Counted from the stretch's first letter, positions 16,016 to 25,738 are shown. The stretch is 47,495 nucleotides of DNA from Balneolia bacterium (GCA_003566635.1 PXCK01000134.1:1-47495), one strand, 5' to 3'. Program-made: numbers and translations. Notes: generated by a model not told the origin, from the sequence alone.

Positions 16016-17512
16016 ATGAAAAATCTTCTGTTACTATTTTCCGCTGTAACTTTACTGTTAAGTCTAACTTTTGTTGATTCTGTTGCACAAAATCAACTTT
16101 TAGAAGCTGAGTCTGCTGTAAGTTCAGAACATACTGTTACCATAAATGGGCAACGTATTCCATACAAGGCAACTGCCGGAACCTTGCCTGTAATGGACTC
16201 CGACGGTGAAATTATGGCTTCTCTCTTTTATGTTTACTACGAACGAACAGATGTTCGTGATAAAAGTACACGCCCTCTTGTGTTTTCTTTTAATGGTGGG
16301 CCGGGTTCTGCTTCTGTTTGGATGCATATTGGTTATACAGGTCCGAGATTTTTAAATATTGATGATGAAGGTTTTCCTGTTCAACCTTATGGAGTAACAG
16401 AAAATCCTCACTCTATTCTGGATGTAGCAGATATTGTGTTCATCGACCCGGTAAACACAGGTTTCTCACGTATTCTTCACGAAGATGCACCCCGAAGCAT
16501 GTTCTTTGGTGTAAATGCCGATATCAATTACTTGGCTTCATGGATTGATCTATTTGTTACGCGTCACGACAGATGGAGGTCTCCAAAATATTTGAAAGGC
16601 GAAAGCTATGGAACCACACGTGTTGCTGGCTTAGCCCGCAGGTTACAAAGCTCCCACTGGATGTTCATCAACGGAGTGATTCTCGTTTCGCCAACGGAGC
16701 TTGGTTTAACACCTCCTGCCATGACTCCCCGATCTGAGATCCTTAAACTTCCTTACTACGCCGCCACTGCCTGGTATCATGGGCAGTTAGAAGCAGAATT
16801 ACAGAATCAGGATCTATATGATATTCTTCCGGTTGTAGAAGATTTTACGATAAACGAATATTTACCGGCGGTAGCAAAGGGAGGTTTTCTTGATGAAGAT
16901 AAACGAGATGAAATAGCCGGTCAGGTTGCCAGATTTTCCGGAATTGATAAGCAGGATATTCTTAATCACAACCTAACCATTCCAACCCCTTTCTTTTGGA
17001 AAGATTTATTACGTGATGAAGGCTTAACGGTTGGTCGTTTAGATTCTCGTTATCGTGGAATTGATCGTATGGTAGCCGGCGATCGTTACGACCATGATCC
17101 GGCTCTTACTTCCTGGAATCACAGTTTTACCCCGGCCATTAATTATTACTTGAGAGAATATCTGGGCTATAAAACCGACCTACAATACAATATTTTTGGT
17201 CCGGTTCATCCCTGGGATAGAAGTAATGACTCTACAGGTGATGATTTACGCCGCGCAATGGGAGAAAATCCATTTATGCATGTAATGGTTCAAGCTGGTT
17301 ATTACGATGGCGCAACTGACTACTTTTCTGCAAAATATGTAATGTGGAATATGGACAGAAGCGGAAAGGTTCGCGACCGCCTTAGGTTTGAAGGCTACCG
17401 AAGCGGACACATGATGTATTTACGTCAGGAAGATCTCGAGACAAGTAATGAGCATATTCGTGATTTTATAAGAAACTCCATACCGGAGGCTGGTGCACCG
17501 GCGCGATATTAG
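16016..17512 (+). CDS. secreted serine carboxypeptidase-like protein (peptidase S10)
   Basis: The start at 16016 gives a clean signal peptide (MKNLLLLFSAVTLLLSLTFVDSVAQ). The frame is open from 15884, but that longer N-terminus lacks signal features. From the chosen start the 498-residue protein shows FNGGPGSASVW (92-102, oxyanion region), GESYGTTR with nucleophile Ser197, GYYDGATDYF with Asp431, and GHMMYL with His465. This is the S10 catalytic triad in order. The family removes C-terminal residues from peptides, usually at acid pH. The protein is expected in the periplasm or outside. An intrinsic terminator follows at 17541. Confidence 0.9.
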   Translation: MKNLLLLFSAVTLLLSLTFVDSVAQNQLLEAESAVSSEHTVTINGQRIPYKATAGTLPVMDSDGEIMASLFYVYYERTDVRDKSTRPLVFSFNGGPGSASVWMHIGYTGPRFLNIDDEGFPVQPYGVTENPHSILDVADIVFIDPVNTGFSRILHEDAPRSMFFGVNADINYLASWIDLFVTRHDRWRSPKYLKGESYGTTRVAGLARRLQSSHWMFINGVILVSPTELGLTPPAMTPRSEILKLPYYAATAWYHGQLEAELQNQDLYDILPVVEDFTINEYLPAVAKGGFLDEDKRDEIAGQVARFSGIDKQDILNHNLTIPTPFFWKDLLRDEGLTVGRLDSRYRGIDRMVAGDRYDHDPALTSWNHSFTPAINYYLREYLGYKTDLQYNIFGPVHPWDRSNDSTGDDLRRAMGENPFMHVMVQAGYYDGATDYFSAKYVMWNMDRSGKVRDRLRFEGYRSGHMMYLRQEDLETSNEHIRDFIRNSIPEAGAPARY

Positions 17513-17540
17513 CCGTTACCTTAAAATATTAGCAACTTTG

Positions 17541-17573
17541 AAAAGGGATTAGACAAGTGTCTGTCCCTTTTTT
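17541..17573 (+). terminator. intrinsic terminator of the S10 peptidase gene
   Basis: AAAAGGGA pairs with TCCCTTTT, with an inner AGACA-AG-TGTCT stem, and the T-rich TTTTTTATAT runs on. It lies about 28 bp after the peptidase stop codon. Confidence 0.85.
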
Positions 17574-17601
17574 ATATACTACAAATGTCTGAGTCAATTA
17601 A

Positions 17602-17619
17602 TAGCCCGAATTATTCACG
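17602..17619 (+). repeat. dispersed intergenic motif, copy B
   Basis: TAGCCCGAATTATTCACG lies between the S10 terminator and the histidine kinase gene. It is one of the closest matches to the consensus TA(G/T)CCCGAATTATTCAC. Confidence 0.6.
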
Positions 17620-17674
17620 ATTATGTAGAAATTAAGACATATATTATTGTTTATTTTTTATATACTATTAAAAA

Positions 17675-20638
17675 ATGAAGCCTTATAAAGTTATATGGGT
17701 TTTAATATTGTGCGTGTTTTGCCCTGGTAGTTTGTATGCTCAACAGCTTTTATATAAGAATTACGACCGGTCTGACGGGCTTCCATCCGATTATGTTTTT
17801 TCTATCTATCAGGATACCAAAGGGTATATGTGGTTTGGCACCGAACGAGGCCTGGCACGTTATAACGGAAGGGATATAACTTATTTTTCAAAAGAAAATG
17901 GCCTGCCTGATAACTTTATTTACTCATTATATGAAAGTACTGACGGTTGTATTTGGATAGGTACACAATCTCATCTTGCCACTTGTTATAAGGATGGAGA
18001 TATAAATCACTTAAGTTTTGGTAACGAAACGCTATCGGTTCTTTCAAGCATAATTGAAGATAAATATGGCCGGATTTATTATAAATTTCCAAATGGCATT
18101 GCCATTTACCATAAAGGTGAGACGGCTTTTTACGAACTTGGTCAGTTGGCTTATAAAGAATCCAATTTTTCTATACTTACCGATGGAAGAATATTTTTTG
18201 CTAAGTTAGATTCTTTATATACCATTCTGCCAACCAATGATCTTGATTTAGTATATCAACCACTTCTTTGTACCAACTGTAAATATAACGCTTCGTTTAT
18301 TTATTCAAATATAGTAGGTGCCGGTCATCGGTATTTTTTCACTGAAGTCAACAGATTATCTGAAGTTGAGATTCATGGCGATAAAATGGCTGTTATTATT
18401 AGTACTGAGGTCCCAAGAATAATGCATATAGATGTCATTATTAATAATTCCGGAGCTATTGCCATAGTAGGAACCAGGTCTAATGGTCGTTTTATTTATA
18501 ATAATGAGATATTAAGCCCCATCATCACCGGAGAAAACAGTCGTAGCCAGCTAACCACGGCTATATTTGTTGATTATGAAAATAATTTATGGACCAGTTT
18601 TTTTGGTGAGGGTATTGAAAAAATAACAGATTGGTCGCCAAAAGTTTATAATAAAAAAAGTGGTTTTACCGATGATAATATTTGGCGGCTAAGCCAATGG
18701 AACGGCTCCGTTTACACAGCGTCGTTATCGGGTATACATAAAGTGGAAAATAGTATAGTTGAACATTTAAGCTTTATTGATGCTTCATCGGTCAGGGGAA
18801 TACAATTTTCGGAAGACTATATATACTATGCCGATATATTTAATGTTTACCGTATCCCAACTTCCAGTTTTTTGAATGGTAAAGTTCAAAAAGAATTAAT
18901 AATACAGCATGAAGATGGAATTAATGATTTGTTGATGGATGATAATGGAATACTCTGGGTAGCAGGGCCAGGTAGTGTTATAATCAGATATGATGAAAAA
19001 AGTAATGAAATTAATTATATCAGTGAACAATCAGGCTCCATAACCAGCATAGAAGAAATCTCAAAAAGTTATAATAACGTGTGGCTGTTGACCTTTCAAG
19101 AAGGTGCTGTTCGATATGATAGCGAATTAAATAATCGACACTTTACAACAGCTGACGGACTTCCTAGTAATAATGTTAAGTCTGTATTTGAAGATGAAAT
19201 ACACATTTATTTTGCCACTGATAGAGGTATGGCTATTTACGACAAGCAAATGGAAGATGAAATCAGATATGTAGATGATTTAAGTGGACAAATTATTACA
19301 GGTATTTTTCCGGCAGAGGGGCACGTACCGGAAGAAATGTCTTTATGGGTTTTAACACCAAGCCATCTATATCAATTGACTGGTAATGGGTTATCAAATC
19401 CCAGGTCGATGACATTTCTTCAGAAAAGTGGGGCGTCTATCAATAGAGTTATAATATCAGAAAATGGTCGGGAATTGTTGATGGCTACAACTAAAGGTCT
19501 CATTAAGTATAGCTTAATTAACAGTCAGTTCACAAGAGTCCCACCCAAAGTTAATTTAGAATCCATTGCTATCAATGGAAATGTCGTTCCGCCTTCTCTT
19601 GCAAGTGAATTCAAAATCAGAAGTTCTTCAGTAAATTTAGATTTTGAGTTTTCCGGATTAAGTTTCATTGATGAAAATGCTGTACGATACCAACAAAAAC
19701 TATCCGGTATAGACGCAGATTGGTCAGAACTACACCCGGGTCGTAATATTCGTTATGCAAACGTTCCAAGTGGTACGTATACGTTTCAGGTTAGAGCCCA
19801 TAATTCTGATGAGACGTTTTCAATACAACCGGCAACAGTCACATTTACTATTGATACTCCTCTATGGAAAACAACATGGGCAAGACTACTATATGTTATT
19901 CTCTTTGTTACAGTATTATTATTTGTAATTCGAAAAAAAATTAAAAAAATTAATCAGGATATAGCTATAAAAAATGAGCAAAGGCAATTTGAGACGATTC
20001 AAAAAATAACAGCTACAATTGCCCATGACATTAAGAACTCTGTTTTTAGTTTGCTTTTGCTATCAAAAAATCTTGAAAAAAGGTTTGAGGATGAAGACTT
20101 TAGAAAAGATGCCATAGAAACACTGGAGAATACCACAAACCACTTAAACAATTTGATGCAAAAACTACAAGAGAGTAAACCTTCCTGGGATATTGTACGA
20201 TCAAAATCAAGCATATCGGAAACAATTCAGTCAGTCGTTAACAGATTACGACATGAAACCCAGCATAATATTCATATTGTATTTGAGCCAAAACCGGAGT
20301 TACAATGGCTACATGACTCGGCAGCAATAGAGCGAATATTGGAAAACCTTATAAAAAATGCAATTGAGGCCATAACAGGAACCGGAATCATCCAAGTGAG
20401 ATTAAAAAAGGTCCAAGGTATTTTAATTTTAGAAGTAGAAGATAACGGGTCGGGTTTCTCTGAGAATTTTTACAACGAAAAACTTTTCAAACCATTTCAA
20501 ACAACAAAAAGTCAAGGGCTTGGCTTGGGACTGTTTACCGTCAAAGAGCTTGTTAAAGCCCACAATGGAAAGCTTAAAGTAAAGCGCAAGCCTGAAAAGG
20601 GTACTATTTTTATAATTGAGTTTGAGGAAGATTATTAG
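17675..20638 (+). CDS. propeller-type sensor histidine kinase (Reg_prop, Y_Y_Y, HATPase)
   Basis: The 987-residue protein has a signal peptide (1-22, ending SLYAQ). A long periplasmic region of two-component propeller repeats follows (DGLPSDYVFSIYQDTKGYMWFGTERGL at its start split across residues 32-58, DGLPSNNVKSVFEDE further on), then a Y_Y_Y domain (about 640-727) and one membrane helix (about 736-757). The cytoplasmic kinase has H-box AHDIKN with His784, N-box LIKNAIEAI, and G boxes DNGSGFSE and GLGLGLFTV. Unlike classical hybrid sensors of this type it has no receiver or AraC domain, and no response regulator gene is adjacent. Its ligand is unknown. The nearby carbohydrate operon is a tempting but unproved target. 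Confidence 0.9.
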   Translation: MKPYKVIWVLILCVFCPGSLYAQQLLYKNYDRSDGLPSDYVFSIYQDTKGYMWFGTERGLARYNGRDITYFSKENGLPDNFIYSLYESTDGCIWIGTQSHLATCYKDGDINHLSFGNETLSVLSSIIEDKYGRIYYKFPNGIAIYHKGETAFYELGQLAYKESNFSILTDGRIFFAKLDSLYTILPTNDLDLVYQPLLCTNCKYNASFIYSNIVGAGHRYFFTEVNRLSEVEIHGDKMAVIISTEVPRIMHIDVIINNSGAIAIVGTRSNGRFIYNNEILSPIITGENSRSQLTTAIFVDYENNLWTSFFGEGIEKITDWSPKVYNKKSGFTDDNIWRLSQWNGSVYTASLSGIHKVENSIVEHLSFIDASSVRGIQFSEDYIYYADIFNVYRIPTSSFLNGKVQKELIIQHEDGINDLLMDDNGILWVAGPGSVIIRYDEKSNEINYISEQSGSITSIEEISKSYNNVWLLTFQEGAVRYDSELNNRHFTTADGLPSNNVKSVFEDEIHIYFATDRGMAIYDKQMEDEIRYVDDLSGQIITGIFPAEGHVPEEMSLWVLTPSHLYQLTGNGLSNPRSMTFLQKSGASINRVIISENGRELLMATTKGLIKYSLINSQFTRVPPKVNLESIAINGNVVPPSLASEFKIRSSSVNLDFEFSGLSFIDENAVRYQQKLSGIDADWSELHPGRNIRYANVPSGTYTFQVRAHNSDETFSIQPATVTFTIDTPLWKTTWARLLYVILFVTVLLFVIRKKIKKINQDIAIKNEQRQFETIQKITATIAHDIKNSVFSLLLLSKNLEKRFEDEDFRKDAIETLENTTNHLNNLMQKLQESKPSWDIVRSKSSISETIQSVVNRLRHETQHNIHIVFEPKPELQWLHDSAAIERILENLIKNAIEAITGTGIIQVRLKKVQGILILEVEDNGSGFSENFYNEKLFKPFQTTKSQGLGLGLFTVKELVKAHNGKLKVKRKPEKGTIFIIEFEEDY

Positions 20639-20778
20639 CCCGGGTAGTTAAACCAGAAATTTATTGTTGGCTGCGTTGAAGATTAAAAGGTAAAGCTGAG
20701 GGTACTCAGGTACCCTGCGCTCATTTTCTACTTTCGCCTTGCTACCAAACAAATTTGAGGGTGAATAATCTGGATTAA
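20636..20778. repeat. 140-bp palindromic repeat element flanked by motif copies
   Basis: The element begins in the kinase stop codon (TAGCCCGG, a degenerate forward motif copy) and ends with an inverted copy at 20759-20777 (TAATCCAGATTATTCACCC when read on the minus strand). Between them two imperfect inverted arms run from AAATTT at 20657-20662 and 20751-20756 to a perfect apex stem, GGGTAC (20700-20705), loop TCAG, GTACCC (20710-20715). It lies between two convergent genes and encodes nothing recognisable. It resembles a REP- or MITE-type non-autonomous element and may also act as a bidirectional terminator. Confidence 0.6.
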
Positions 20779-20783
20779 GTTTT

Positions 20784-21302
20784 CTATTCGGAAGCAAACA
20801 GAGAAGCACTTTCCCAAACATTACGGTCATATATTACAGAGAGTTTATTATTGCCTACCAAAGCAACATGAATAATACCCTCTTTATCTCTCAAACGCTC
20901 TGATAGTGAAGTATATTCAGAGCTTGAAATGACTTCCGTTGACCAACCCAAATCCGAAGTCAACTTAGAATCGAAAAACTCAACAGAACCATTACTTCTG
21001 ATTACTGATGCATTAACCAATTTAAACTGTGCTTTCAAAACTTTCTCTTCTATGGATTTAAGTGTTAAATCATATTCAGAGGAAATATAAAAGCTTACAG
21101 TTGCTCTTTTTCCGTCGAATGAAAACTCGCTTATATCGGAGTATTCATCAAACTCATTTTCAATTAAAACAGCACAGTATACACAACCAAGGGAGTTAAA
21201 GTATAACTTCACGCTATCGTATGTATTGTTGCTATTTTCGGTGATTAAATTATTCTGCACGAACAAGGACATCAAAGCGAAAGTGATTAAAAGGAATTTC
21301 AT
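20784..21302 (-). CDS. small exported protein with HMA-like CxxC domain
   Basis: The 172-residue protein has a short hydrophobic N-terminus (residues 1-16) suggesting export. The segment VKLYFNSLGCVYCAVLIENEF (Cys40 and Cys43), followed by an alternating strand-helix pattern to about residue 100, resembles heavy-metal-associated ferredoxin-like domains, where a CxxC loop binds copper or similar metals. A second, cysteine-free segment (about 115-168) could be a related fold. No transporter or metal regulator is adjacent. It may instead be a redox or structural protein. It is convergent with the kinase gene across the palindromic repeat. Confidence 0.55.
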   Translation of the reverse strand: MKFLLITFALMSLFVQNNLITENSNNTYDSVKLYFNSLGCVYCAVLIENEFDEYSDISEFSFDGKRATVSFYISSEYDLTLKSIEEKVLKAQFKLVNASVIRSNGSVEFFDSKLTSDLGWSTEVISSSEYTSLSERLRDKEGIIHVALVGNNKLSVIYDRNVWESASLFASE

Positions 21303-21465
21303 GAGTTATATAAGTTTAAAAGTTAGAGTTCCTAAATTTCATTGTTTTCATCATGTACGAAATAGTTGAGATCTTGGATTAATAAATAACTCCCTTTGAT
21401 TCTTATTCCTTACTTAAAAATTTAGGCTAAATAGAATTGGTTTCTATATATTCACCCCAATATCA

Positions 21466-22902
21466 ATGCCTTCTAATAACCAAAATGAGTTTAAAATGAG
21501 TAATAAGTTCGATCGTCGTGATTTTCTTAAACTTTCAACCTTAGGTTTAGCCGGTGCTGGAATATTGGGTTGCTCAACAAATGAATCAGGCTCAGTTACA
21601 GGGATTTCATCAACCCAAACGTTTAATATGAGCGGTTACGCTGCTCCTAAGTTGGAAACCGTAAGGATTGGAATAATTGGAATTGGGAATCGGGGAATTG
21701 GCGGTGTTAGGCGATTAAGACGAATTGAAGGAGTGCAAATTACAGGCATTTGTGACATTGAACCCGACCGCGTTGACAGAGCAGTGCAGCTATTGGAAGG
21801 GTATGATCAAAATCCAAGAAAATATTCAGGACGATCTGATGCATGGAAAGAAATGTGCGATAGCAATGATGTTGATTTAATCTACATTTGTACGCCCTGG
21901 GATCAACATGCTGAACAAAGTGTTTATGCCATGGAAAACGGGAAACATGCCGCTGTTGAGCTTCCTGCTGCCAAAACTATAGAAGAATGCTGGCAATTGG
22001 TTGAAGTTTCCGAAAAAACAAAGAAACACTGTATGATGCTTAGCAACACGTGCTATGATTTTTTTGAAATGATGGTTATGAATATGGCGCATCAGGGTTA
22101 TTTCGGCGAAATCGTGCATGGCGAGGGCGCCTACATTCACGACCTCATGGAAATGAACTTTTCTGAAACTTACTATCATGATTTATGGCGATTGGAAGAA
22201 AATTCAACCCGGGATGGTATGTTGTATCCGCCTCATGCCATTGGCCCTATGTCTAAATTAATGAATATTAACTGCGGCGACCAAATGGACTACCTGGTTT
22301 CGGTTTCGACTAGTGATTTCCAAATGGCTGACAGAGCTCGTGAGCTGGCCGAAGAGAATGAAATGTGGAAACCATTCGTGGGTCGAAATTTTCGCGGGAA
22401 TATGAATACAACAACCATCAGAACCCATAAAGGCAGAACCATTATGGTGCAGCACGATGTAACCTCGCCAAGACCATATTCAAGGATTTATTTAGTTAGC
22501 GGAACGGATGGCATTGCACAGAAATGGCCCGGTCCGGCTAGAATTGCCAAAGATCACACAGGGTGGCTTTCGCAGGAAACAATGAAAGAACTTGAGGAGC
22601 TTTATACTCCGGAAATCACCAAAAAAGTGGGTGATTTGGCACGTCAGGTTGGTGGTCATGGTGGAATGGATACGATGATGGACTGGCGTTTGGTTGATTG
22701 TCTTCGCAATGGACTACCGCTTGATATGGATGTGTACGATGCCGTTTTATGGAGTGCAATAGCGCCGCTAAGTGAACAATCTCTGGCAAATCGTTCTCAA
22801 TCAGTTGATGTGCCCGATTTTACACGAGGTGCCTGGAAAACGAACCAACAAATGATGGACATCCAATTAAAAAGAGGCGGCGGAACTACCCGCATCATTT
22901 AA
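21466..22902 (+). CDS. GH109-like NAD-dependent alpha-N-acetylgalactosaminidase (Gfo/Idh/MocA fold)
   Basis: GH109 enzymes remove terminal alpha-linked GalNAc by an NAD-dependent oxidation-elimination mechanism. The 478-residue protein has a twin-arginine signal DRRDFLK (16-22) followed by a lipobox-like GILGC (Cys36), so it is expected to be folded in the cytoplasm with its cofactor and exported by Tat as a lipoprotein. The Rossmann motif GIIGIGNRGIGG follows. GH109-like segments are WDQHAEQSVYAMENGKHAAV, GGHGGMDTMMDWRLVDCLRN, LPLDMDVYDAVLWS and SVDVPDFTRGAWKTN. An alternative start is 21496 (MSNKFDRR). It heads a five-gene co-directional cluster. Other oxidoreductases share this fold, so activity needs a test. 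Confidence 0.82.
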   Translation: MPSNNQNEFKMSNKFDRRDFLKLSTLGLAGAGILGCSTNESGSVTGISSTQTFNMSGYAAPKLETVRIGIIGIGNRGIGGVRRLRRIEGVQITGICDIEPDRVDRAVQLLEGYDQNPRKYSGRSDAWKEMCDSNDVDLIYICTPWDQHAEQSVYAMENGKHAAVELPAAKTIEECWQLVEVSEKTKKHCMMLSNTCYDFFEMMVMNMAHQGYFGEIVHGEGAYIHDLMEMNFSETYYHDLWRLEENSTRDGMLYPPHAIGPMSKLMNINCGDQMDYLVSVSTSDFQMADRARELAEENEMWKPFVGRNFRGNMNTTTIRTHKGRTIMVQHDVTSPRPYSRIYLVSGTDGIAQKWPGPARIAKDHTGWLSQETMKELEELYTPEITKKVGDLARQVGGHGGMDTMMDWRLVDCLRNGLPLDMDVYDAVLWSAIAPLSEQSLANRSQSVDVPDFTRGAWKTNQQMMDIQLKRGGGTTRII

Positions 22903-22935
22903 AAAACTTAACATAAATCCTAACTATATCCTTCC

Positions 22936-24777
22936 TTGATACTATCTCAACTCGACTGGATTATAATCGGCATATTTTTCGCCATTTTGCTTTCTATTGG
23001 ATATCTGGCATCCTATAGGGCAGGTAAAAATACCACCAACTTTTTTCTATCAGGCAGAAACATGCCTTGGTGGTTATTGGGGGTTTCTATGGTTGCAACC
23101 ACTTTTTCGGCAGATACGCCAAATCTCGTTACGGATATTGTACGAACAGGTGGAGTTGCCAGTAATTGGCTTTGGTGGGCATTTTTGCTAACAGGGATGC
23201 TCACCGTTTTCGTGTATGCTAAACTTTGGAACAGATCGCAGGTAATGACCGACCTGGAATTTTACGAAATACGTTATTCCGGGAAAATGGCGGCATTCCT
23301 TAGAGGCTTCAGAGCGGTATATCTCGGGTTTTTCTTTAATGTGATGGTAATTGCATCCGTATCACTTGCATTCATAAAAATTGCGGCAGTTATGCTGGGC
23401 TTGCAGCCGGGAGTCGCCTTAATCATCGCTTCTGCCATTGTGGTTTTTTACAGTAGTTTAGGTGGATTGAAGTCTATTTTGTGGACAGATTTGTTTCAGT
23501 TTTCTTTTGCGATGTTTGGAGCGGTTATAGCCGCAGTGTACATCATCGGGTCGCCCGAGGTTGGAGGAATGACAAACTTGTTAGCTCATCCGAATGTGGC
23601 AGACAAACTTAGTTTGGTACCCAGTATTTCACAGCCCGAACTATTCATAAGTATTTTTCTCATTCCAATTGCCGTGCAATGGTGGGCCGTTTGGTATCCC
23701 GGAGCTGAGCCGGGAGGCGGGGGATATGTCGCCCAGCGTATGCTGGCAGCAAAAGACGAATCTCATGCAGTTGGGGCTACTTTACTGTTTAACTTTTTCC
23801 ATTATGCGCTAAGACCATGGCCCTGGATTTTAGTAGGGCTCGCATCCCTTATCGTTTTTCCGGACATCGCCAGTATGGTTGCAAAATATCCGGATGTTCC
23901 TATTCAGTACATCCAGAATGATTTTGCCTACCCGGCAATGTTGCGTGAGTTTTTACCGGCAGGGTTATTGGGACTGGTAGTGGCGTCGCTCATTGCCGCC
24001 TATATGTCAACGACGGCATCTCAACTTAACTGGGGTTCGTCTTATTTGGTCAATGATTTTTATGGGCGTTTTTACAAGCCCGACGCCACTGAAAAGCAAA
24101 AAGTTCGTTTCGGACGATTTTCTACGGTTGCACTTATGGTCTGCTCTGTTTTGCTTGCTTTGGTGCTTCAAAATGCCCTTCAGGCATTTCAATATATCCT
24201 AATGATTGGCGCAGGAACCGGCCTTATTTATATATTGCGATGGTTTTGGTGGCGAATTAATGCTTACTCGGAAATATCTGCAATGGTGGCAGCCGGTACG
24301 TTTTCGCTCATGTTTATTATGATTGAAAACTTTTCTATGGTTCGTCTCGAAAATGACATGGTAGCTGTTTTAGGTTTTGAAACGAGCATGAGTTACTGGA
24401 ATGTAATTAAGCTATTGGGGACGGTACTTCTCACATCTGCCACGTGGATTATTGTAACGTTGCTAACAAAACCGGTTGATACTGACACTTTACGAAGTTT
24501 CTATAGCAGGATTCGTCCCGGTGGTCCCGGATGGGAGCATGTGGTAAAAGGCGCCAAGGCCGAAGGCATTTCCCTTGTTAAAGAAGAAAACCTCAAGTGG
24601 GATGTGCCAACCGGAATTCTATGTATGATTTTGGGTACAACCATGATTTACAGTTTGCTCTTTATGATTGGGAATATTTTGTACGGAAATGTGGGTGCTT
24701 CATTGATTCTTGGAGTGATGGCTGCAAGCTCAGGATTTTTACTGTCTCGGTTCTGGAGTAAGCTGCGAATGGCTTGA
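22936..24777 (+). CDS. sodium:solute symporter (SSS family), probable sugar importer
   Basis: The 613-residue protein has about fourteen membrane helices and SSS hallmarks: SYRAGKNTTNFFLSGRNMPW (26-45), TFSADTPNLVTDI near the unwound first helix, and LPAGLLGLVVASLIAAYMST. The start is TTG at 22936. The next methionine is beyond the first helix. It begins 33 bp after the GH109 gene and is followed after 23 bp by the nucleotidyltransferase gene. From this context the likely cargo is the monosaccharide released by GH109 or GH97, probably GalNAc. That substrate is inferred, not read from the protein. Confidence 0.88.
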   Translation: MILSQLDWIIIGIFFAILLSIGYLASYRAGKNTTNFFLSGRNMPWWLLGVSMVATTFSADTPNLVTDIVRTGGVASNWLWWAFLLTGMLTVFVYAKLWNRSQVMTDLEFYEIRYSGKMAAFLRGFRAVYLGFFFNVMVIASVSLAFIKIAAVMLGLQPGVALIIASAIVVFYSSLGGLKSILWTDLFQFSFAMFGAVIAAVYIIGSPEVGGMTNLLAHPNVADKLSLVPSISQPELFISIFLIPIAVQWWAVWYPGAEPGGGGYVAQRMLAAKDESHAVGATLLFNFFHYALRPWPWILVGLASLIVFPDIASMVAKYPDVPIQYIQNDFAYPAMLREFLPAGLLGLVVASLIAAYMSTTASQLNWGSSYLVNDFYGRFYKPDATEKQKVRFGRFSTVALMVCSVLLALVLQNALQAFQYILMIGAGTGLIYILRWFWWRINAYSEISAMVAAGTFSLMFIMIENFSMVRLENDMVAVLGFETSMSYWNVIKLLGTVLLTSATWIIVTLLTKPVDTDTLRSFYSRIRPGGPGWEHVVKGAKAEGISLVKEENLKWDVPTGILCMILGTTMIYSLLFMIGNILYGNVGASLILGVMAASSGFLLSRFWSKLRMA

Positions 24778-24800
24778 TGGTCTGTTTTTAAAATAATCTG

Positions 24801-25706
24801 ATGAAAACGAAAAACCTTAGTTTGGTAATCATGGCTGCCGGTTTGGGCAGCCGTTTTGGAGGACTTAAACAACTTGAAGCTGTTGGTCCCAATAACCACA
24901 TCATTATGGATTATTCTATTTTTGATGCGGTTAAAGCCGGTTTTGGGAAAGTTGTGTTTGTCATCAATAAACAACTTGAAGAAACCTTCCGCGGGTTAAT
25001 TCTGTCTCGATATCAAAACAAGATAGAAACAGAACTTGTGTTTCAGGAGTTGGATATGCTTCCCGAAGGTTTTGAAGTACCTGAAAAAAGGGTGAAACCT
25101 TGGGGAACCGGACATGCACTTTTAGTAGCCGAAAAAGCCCTTCAATCAAACTTTTGCGTTATCAATGCCGATGATTTTTATGGCTATCCGGCTTTTAAAG
25201 ATGTTGCTCATTTTTTAAATCAAGTCGACCCGTTAACGAATTCCTATTGTATGGCAGGCTACCGGTTGCATAAAACACTATCCCCCAATGGTATGGTTTC
25301 ACGAGGGGTGTGCAAACTTAATGATAGTGGATTTATGGAAAATGTAACCGAGCATACTAAAATTGAAATTCGTGGTAATGAAATAGTTTCTGCTGTAAAC
25401 GGAGGTATTCAAAAATTGGAACCCAACTTACTTGTTTCAATGAATTGCTGGGGGTTTACTCCTCGAATATTTGCATATTTGAGAAATGATTTTTTGCAAT
25501 TCTTGAAAGAAAAAGGGCGTGAAACAACATCCGAATTTCATTTACCGGCTGTTGTTGACAGACTTGTACAAAAAGAGGAAGCCGGTGTGCGGGTTTTTGA
25601 TTCAAAATCCGACTGGTTCGGAGTCACTTATAAAGAAGATTTAGAGAATACCCGCCAGAAAATCCGTCAAAAGGTAGTTCATGGTGAATACCCTCCGACC
25701 CTTTAG
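24801..25706 (+). CDS. sugar-1-phosphate nucleotidylyltransferase
   Basis: The 301-residue protein has an NTP-transferase fold. The nucleotide-binding signature is AGLGSRFGGLKQ (13-24), followed by GPNNHIIMDYSIFDAVKAGF. PWGTGHALLVA (100-110) and NADDFYG (122-128) carry the expected substrate and metal-site residues. Such enzymes couple a sugar-1-phosphate to UTP or dTTP. The next gene is a NahK-type kinase, so the expected reaction is HexNAc-1-phosphate plus UTP giving UDP-HexNAc. The nucleotide and sugar are inferred from context. The stop codon TAG is also the first three bases of a dispersed motif copy. Confidence 0.83.
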   Translation: MKTKNLSLVIMAAGLGSRFGGLKQLEAVGPNNHIIMDYSIFDAVKAGFGKVVFVINKQLEETFRGLILSRYQNKIETELVFQELDMLPEGFEVPEKRVKPWGTGHALLVAEKALQSNFCVINADDFYGYPAFKDVAHFLNQVDPLTNSYCMAGYRLHKTLSPNGMVSRGVCKLNDSGFMENVTEHTKIEIRGNEIVSAVNGGIQKLEPNLLVSMNCWGFTPRIFAYLRNDFLQFLKEKGRETTSEFHLPAVVDRLVQKEEAGVRVFDSKSDWFGVTYKEDLENTRQKIRQKVVHGEYPPTL

Positions 25707-25722
25707 CCCGGATTATTCACAC
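25704..25722 (+). repeat. dispersed intergenic motif, copy C, starting in a stop codon
   Basis: TAGCCCGGATTATTCACAC starts with the stop codon of the nucleotidyltransferase gene. It fills most of the 32-bp gap before the kinase start. It also contains TTATTCACA. Confidence 0.6.
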
Positions 25723-25738
25723 CATTAACAACAGTTGC

